Below, one piece after another: positions 62,018-64,000 of a stretch of 64,000 bases of DNA. Under the pieces are notes generated by a model. That model was not told the DNA's origin, ran no database searches, and was given only the letters and a program-made list of their open reading frames with translations. Position 1 is the first letter of the stretch; each line of letters opens with the position of its first letter. The translations under genes were made by a program, and so were the position numbers. The stretch spans positions 1 through 64,000 of the forward strand of contig DYJD01000004.1 of assembly GCA_020723325.1 (NCBI GenBank), written 5' to 3'. Source of the stretch: Desulfosudis oleivorans. GTDB taxonomy: Bacteria; Desulfobacterota; Desulfobacteria; Desulfobacterales; SURF-7.

Positions 62018-63414
62018 TGTCTTCTCAAATAAGCCCCATAGGCTTCGATGTCTTTCCAGTTGGGAATGACCCGCATGCGTCCCAGAAAGCGCTGCACCAG
62101 ATTCACGATCAAGGAATTCCAGTCCGCGGGCGTGCTCCAGGTGGCCTCCCGGCGGGCCAAACGATCAAGCCCGGCAAGGGCGTCCGCTTCCAGGGCTGTG
62201 GAAAGGTAGTAAACCGGCTGCAACAGTTCTTCCTGCACGGACAGACGACCTTCCTGGAGAGCCGTCTGATAAATGGGCGCATCCGGATAAATGCGGATTC
62301 CCAGGGAGGCGAAAACCGCATTGGCTTTGCCGAATTCCTTGAGCAGCCGCTGACTTTCCTGCATGTTCCCAAAAGAATCACCCGGGCCGCCAAAGAGGAG
62401 AAAAACCGCAAAGGGCAGACCGGCATTGTTCAAGGCCCGATAGGTCCGGGCAATATCATTACGGGTGAAGCCCTTGCCCATGTTCCTCAGCATTTCATCG
62501 GTGACCGCATCCAGCCCCAGCTCCACGCCCACACAACCGGCGCCTTTAAAAGCCGCGGCCATGTCCGCATCCAAATCCAAAGGATTGCAATAGGCCACCC
62601 AGCGGATTCCAAGACGCCTGCGGATCAATTCCTCGCAAATGGCCATGGCATGGGAAGTGGGCCAGTTGAACACACTATCCGTGAAAAAAAAGTCCCGCAG
62701 GCCCGTATCCTTGACCATCCGCTCCATGTCATCCACGCATTGCCGGGGGGAGCGGAGGCGGATGCGGCGGCCTTCCAGGGTGGGATAGTTGCAGTAAATG
62801 CAGTGAAAAGCGCAGCCCCGCTTGGTCTGCAAGCCGATATAACCGCCGCGCCTGAAATACCGTTTATAGTCAATGCGGTCATAGGCATAGAGGGGCAGGC
62901 GGTCCGGTTCCACGGCAAAGGACGGTGGCTGCATACATAAGCCCTGGGCACTGCGGACCAGCAGCCCCGGAATGACGGCCGGATTGCTCTGGTTTTCCAG
63001 AGCGCGGATAAAGGCCGGCAAGAGGTTTTCCCCCTCCCCCACGGCGGCATAGTTGACGCCGAGGTATTCGGCAAGTTCCCCGGGCAGCACCGACACGGCG
63101 CCGCCGCCGATAATGATGGGCGCCTCGGTCTCCGCCTTGATGATGTCCACGATCCGGCGGGCTTGCTGGTGATAAGTGCAGGGCCGGGCGTATTGGCAGT
63201 TGTCCAGGTTGCGGATGGACAGGCCGATCAACCGGGGCTGAAAACGCCCGATGACCTCCCGGATTCGGCTCCGCAGGCGGGTGACAAAACCAAGATCCAG
63301 AAATTCCACCGTATGCCCTTCTGCCTCAAGAACACTCAATAACTGTGCAGCCCCCAGGGGCGCCACGGCATATGGGGCTTTCTCTTGATTGACGGCTATC
63401 AGCAATACCCGCAT
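62011..63414 (-). CDS. Radical SAM protein with cobalamin-type N-terminal domain
   Basis: A 467-residue radical SAM enzyme. Residues 1-150 form a Rossmann domain of the B12-binding kind (VAPLGAAQLLSVLEAEGH, IIIGGGAVSVLPGELAEYLG, GEGENLLP), but the DxHxxG histidine motif is absent, so base-off cobalamin binding is doubtful. The radical SAM cluster motif is GCAFHCIYCNYP (CxxxCxxC) at about residue 200. The C-terminal part continues the barrel and a helical tail. It lies three bases after the acyltransferase-like gene and overlaps the FAD oxidoreductase gene. Confidence 0.85.
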   Translation of the reverse strand: MRVLLIAVNQEKAPYAVAPLGAAQLLSVLEAEGHTVEFLDLGFVTRLRSRIREVIGRFQPRLIGLSIRNLDNCQYARPCTYHQQARRIVDIIKAETEAPIIIGGGAVSVLPGELAEYLGVNYAAVGEGENLLPAFIRALENQSNPAVIPGLLVRSAQGLCMQPPSFAVEPDRLPLYAYDRIDYKRYFRRGGYIGLQTKRGCAFHCIYCNYPTLEGRRIRLRSPRQCVDDMERMVKDTGLRDFFFTDSVFNWPTSHAMAICEELIRRRLGIRWVAYCNPLDLDADMAAAFKGAGCVGVELGLDAVTDEMLRNMGKGFTRNDIARTYRALNNAGLPFAVFLLFGGPGDSFGNMQESQRLLKEFGKANAVFASLGIRIYPDAPIYQTALQEGRLSVQEELLQPVYYLSTALEADALAGLDRLARREATWSTPADWNSLIVNLVQRFLGRMRVIPNWKDIEAYGAYLRRQC

Positions 63415-63417
63415 GGA

Positions 63418-64000
63418 TCAACCGCCTCCCAACAAGCGCCTGCGGATGCTCCCCAAGAACCCGCGGGCTTCCTCGGTGGATAAAAGCCCCTCCACATACA
63501 CCAGGGTGATCTGCAAGCGGCCGCGGAAGAAATAGTACACCACCCCCAGGCCCGGGGGGGCAACCACCGCCGGCACATGATATTGGGAGTGCACCGGCAG
63601 GCCCATGAAATCGGAAAGGCCTTGGAATGTCGCGCCCGGATTGGCAAAAACCATGGAGGCGATTTCACCGCGCAGGGACTTCTTGATCTTGCGGACATAG
63701 AACCAGGTGGGCAAAAAACGCGACAGATCCATGGTGCAGAAATTGGCGAACAGCAGGTCCTGGGCCACGGCATGGTGGGTCTGGCTGCGGAACAGCCTGG
63801 TCACGGTTTTCAGATCCGTTATTTCCCCGGCCTTGAACTCGTACAACAATGTCCCGGCCTGGTTGGTAAAAACCGGCAGGCGTGTGCCGATTTTGCGCAG
63901 ATCCACAGGAAAGGAGACGATATAACTGCGGGTATCCATCCCTTTTCTGTGATAGGTTTCAACCAGCGCAAGCAGGGCCGCAGCCATAAAATAGGCGGAA
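63418..64000 (-). CDS. Condensation/acyltransferase-like protein (C-terminal part, cut by window edge)
   Basis: The reading frame stays open to the right edge, so only the C-terminal 190 or so residues are present. They resemble the second half of the chloramphenicol acetyltransferase-like fold used by condensation domains and wax-ester/PapA acyltransferases: TRSYIVSFPVDLRKIG, then the bridging strands, and a C-terminal GRLQITLVYVEGLLSTEEARGFL. The catalytic HHxxxD would lie in the missing N-terminal half. The Met-containing MAAALLALVE is probably internal. It forms a compact unit with the radical SAM and FAD genes. Confidence 0.6.
   Translation of the reverse strand, partial: SAYFMAAALLALVETYHRKGMDTRSYIVSFPVDLRKIGTRLPVFTNQAGTLLYEFKAGEITDLKTVTRLFRSQTHHAVAQDLLFANFCTMDLSRFLPTWFYVRKIKKSLRGEIASMVFANPGATFQGLSDFMGLPVHSQYHVPAVVAPPGLGVVYYFFRGRLQITLVYVEGLLSTEEARGFLGSIRRRLLGGG

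Noticed and set aside
1-64000. tRNA, rRNA, intact transposase and phage integrase genes
   Set aside because: No cloverleaf-like T-loop patterns, rRNA conserved segments or transposase/integrase motifs were noticed when reading both strands. This was by eye; a tRNAscan or HMM search would be decisive.

Overview
The window looks like a chromosome segment from a Gram-negative, fatty-acid-oxidising anaerobe of the Desulfobacterota, most likely the Desulfobacterales. The evidence is a VPLPA-type (PEP-CTERM-like) surface protein, a trm112-DUF4416-yicC-remA-gmk string, a membrane iron-sulfur oxidoreductase of the ETF:menaquinone type next to etfBA and an acyl-CoA dehydrogenase, and a large chemosensory operon. 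This placement is inferred from gene content; no database comparison was possible.

Layout. 1-2.5 kb: a leader without recognisable genes, a VPLPA-CTERM protein and a lipid kinase. 2.6-21.8 kb (minus strand): a nearly complete division and cell-wall cluster read mraZ-rsmH-ftsL-ftsI-murE-murF-mraY-murD-ftsW-murG-murC-murB-ftsQ-ftsA-ftsZ, followed by a radical SAM gene. Most junctions overlap or nearly touch. ddl is missing, and a 189-bp element with terminal inverted repeats sits between ftsA and ftsZ. 22-31.6 kb: accessory genes, namely a flavodoxin-like reductase, a DUF2807 protein, a YgiQ-type radical SAM protein, a PilZ protein with an acyltransferase-like half, a methyltransferase and an HD-GYP phosphodiesterase.

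32-46.4 kb (plus strand): one chemosensory operon, cheA-cheW-mcp-mcp-mcp-cheD1-cheR-cheB-cheD2-cheY-HDOD-cheY-cheX. cheD1 has lost the catalytic cysteine while cheD2 keeps the whole triad, and the three receptors share an 86-bp block that is almost identical. 46.4-53.2 kb (minus strand): a beta-oxidation electron-transfer module made of two operons, tetR(fadR-like)-acyl-CoA dehydrogenase and FeS oxidoreductase-etfB-etfA. Each operon is preceded by a palindrome matching the FadR box TGAATGANTANTCATTCA. Electrons would flow from acyl-CoA to ETF to the membrane oxidoreductase to menaquinone.

53.3-58.9 kb: an MscS-like channel protein, a small Arg/Asp-rich protein, then trm112-DUF4416-yicC-remA-gmk-rlmB. 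58.9-60.7 kb: a two-gene AAA ATPase plus DUF4276 (TOPRIM-like) pair whose composition differs from its neighbours; this is the best candidate for a mobile defence or conflict system. 60.8-64 kb (minus strand): a compact three-gene unit of acyltransferase-like protein (cut by the window edge), radical SAM enzyme and FAD oxidoreductase, possibly part of a biosynthetic cluster.

Three kinds of simple-phrase intergenic repeats are scattered through the window. No tRNA, rRNA, CRISPR array or intact insertion sequence was seen.
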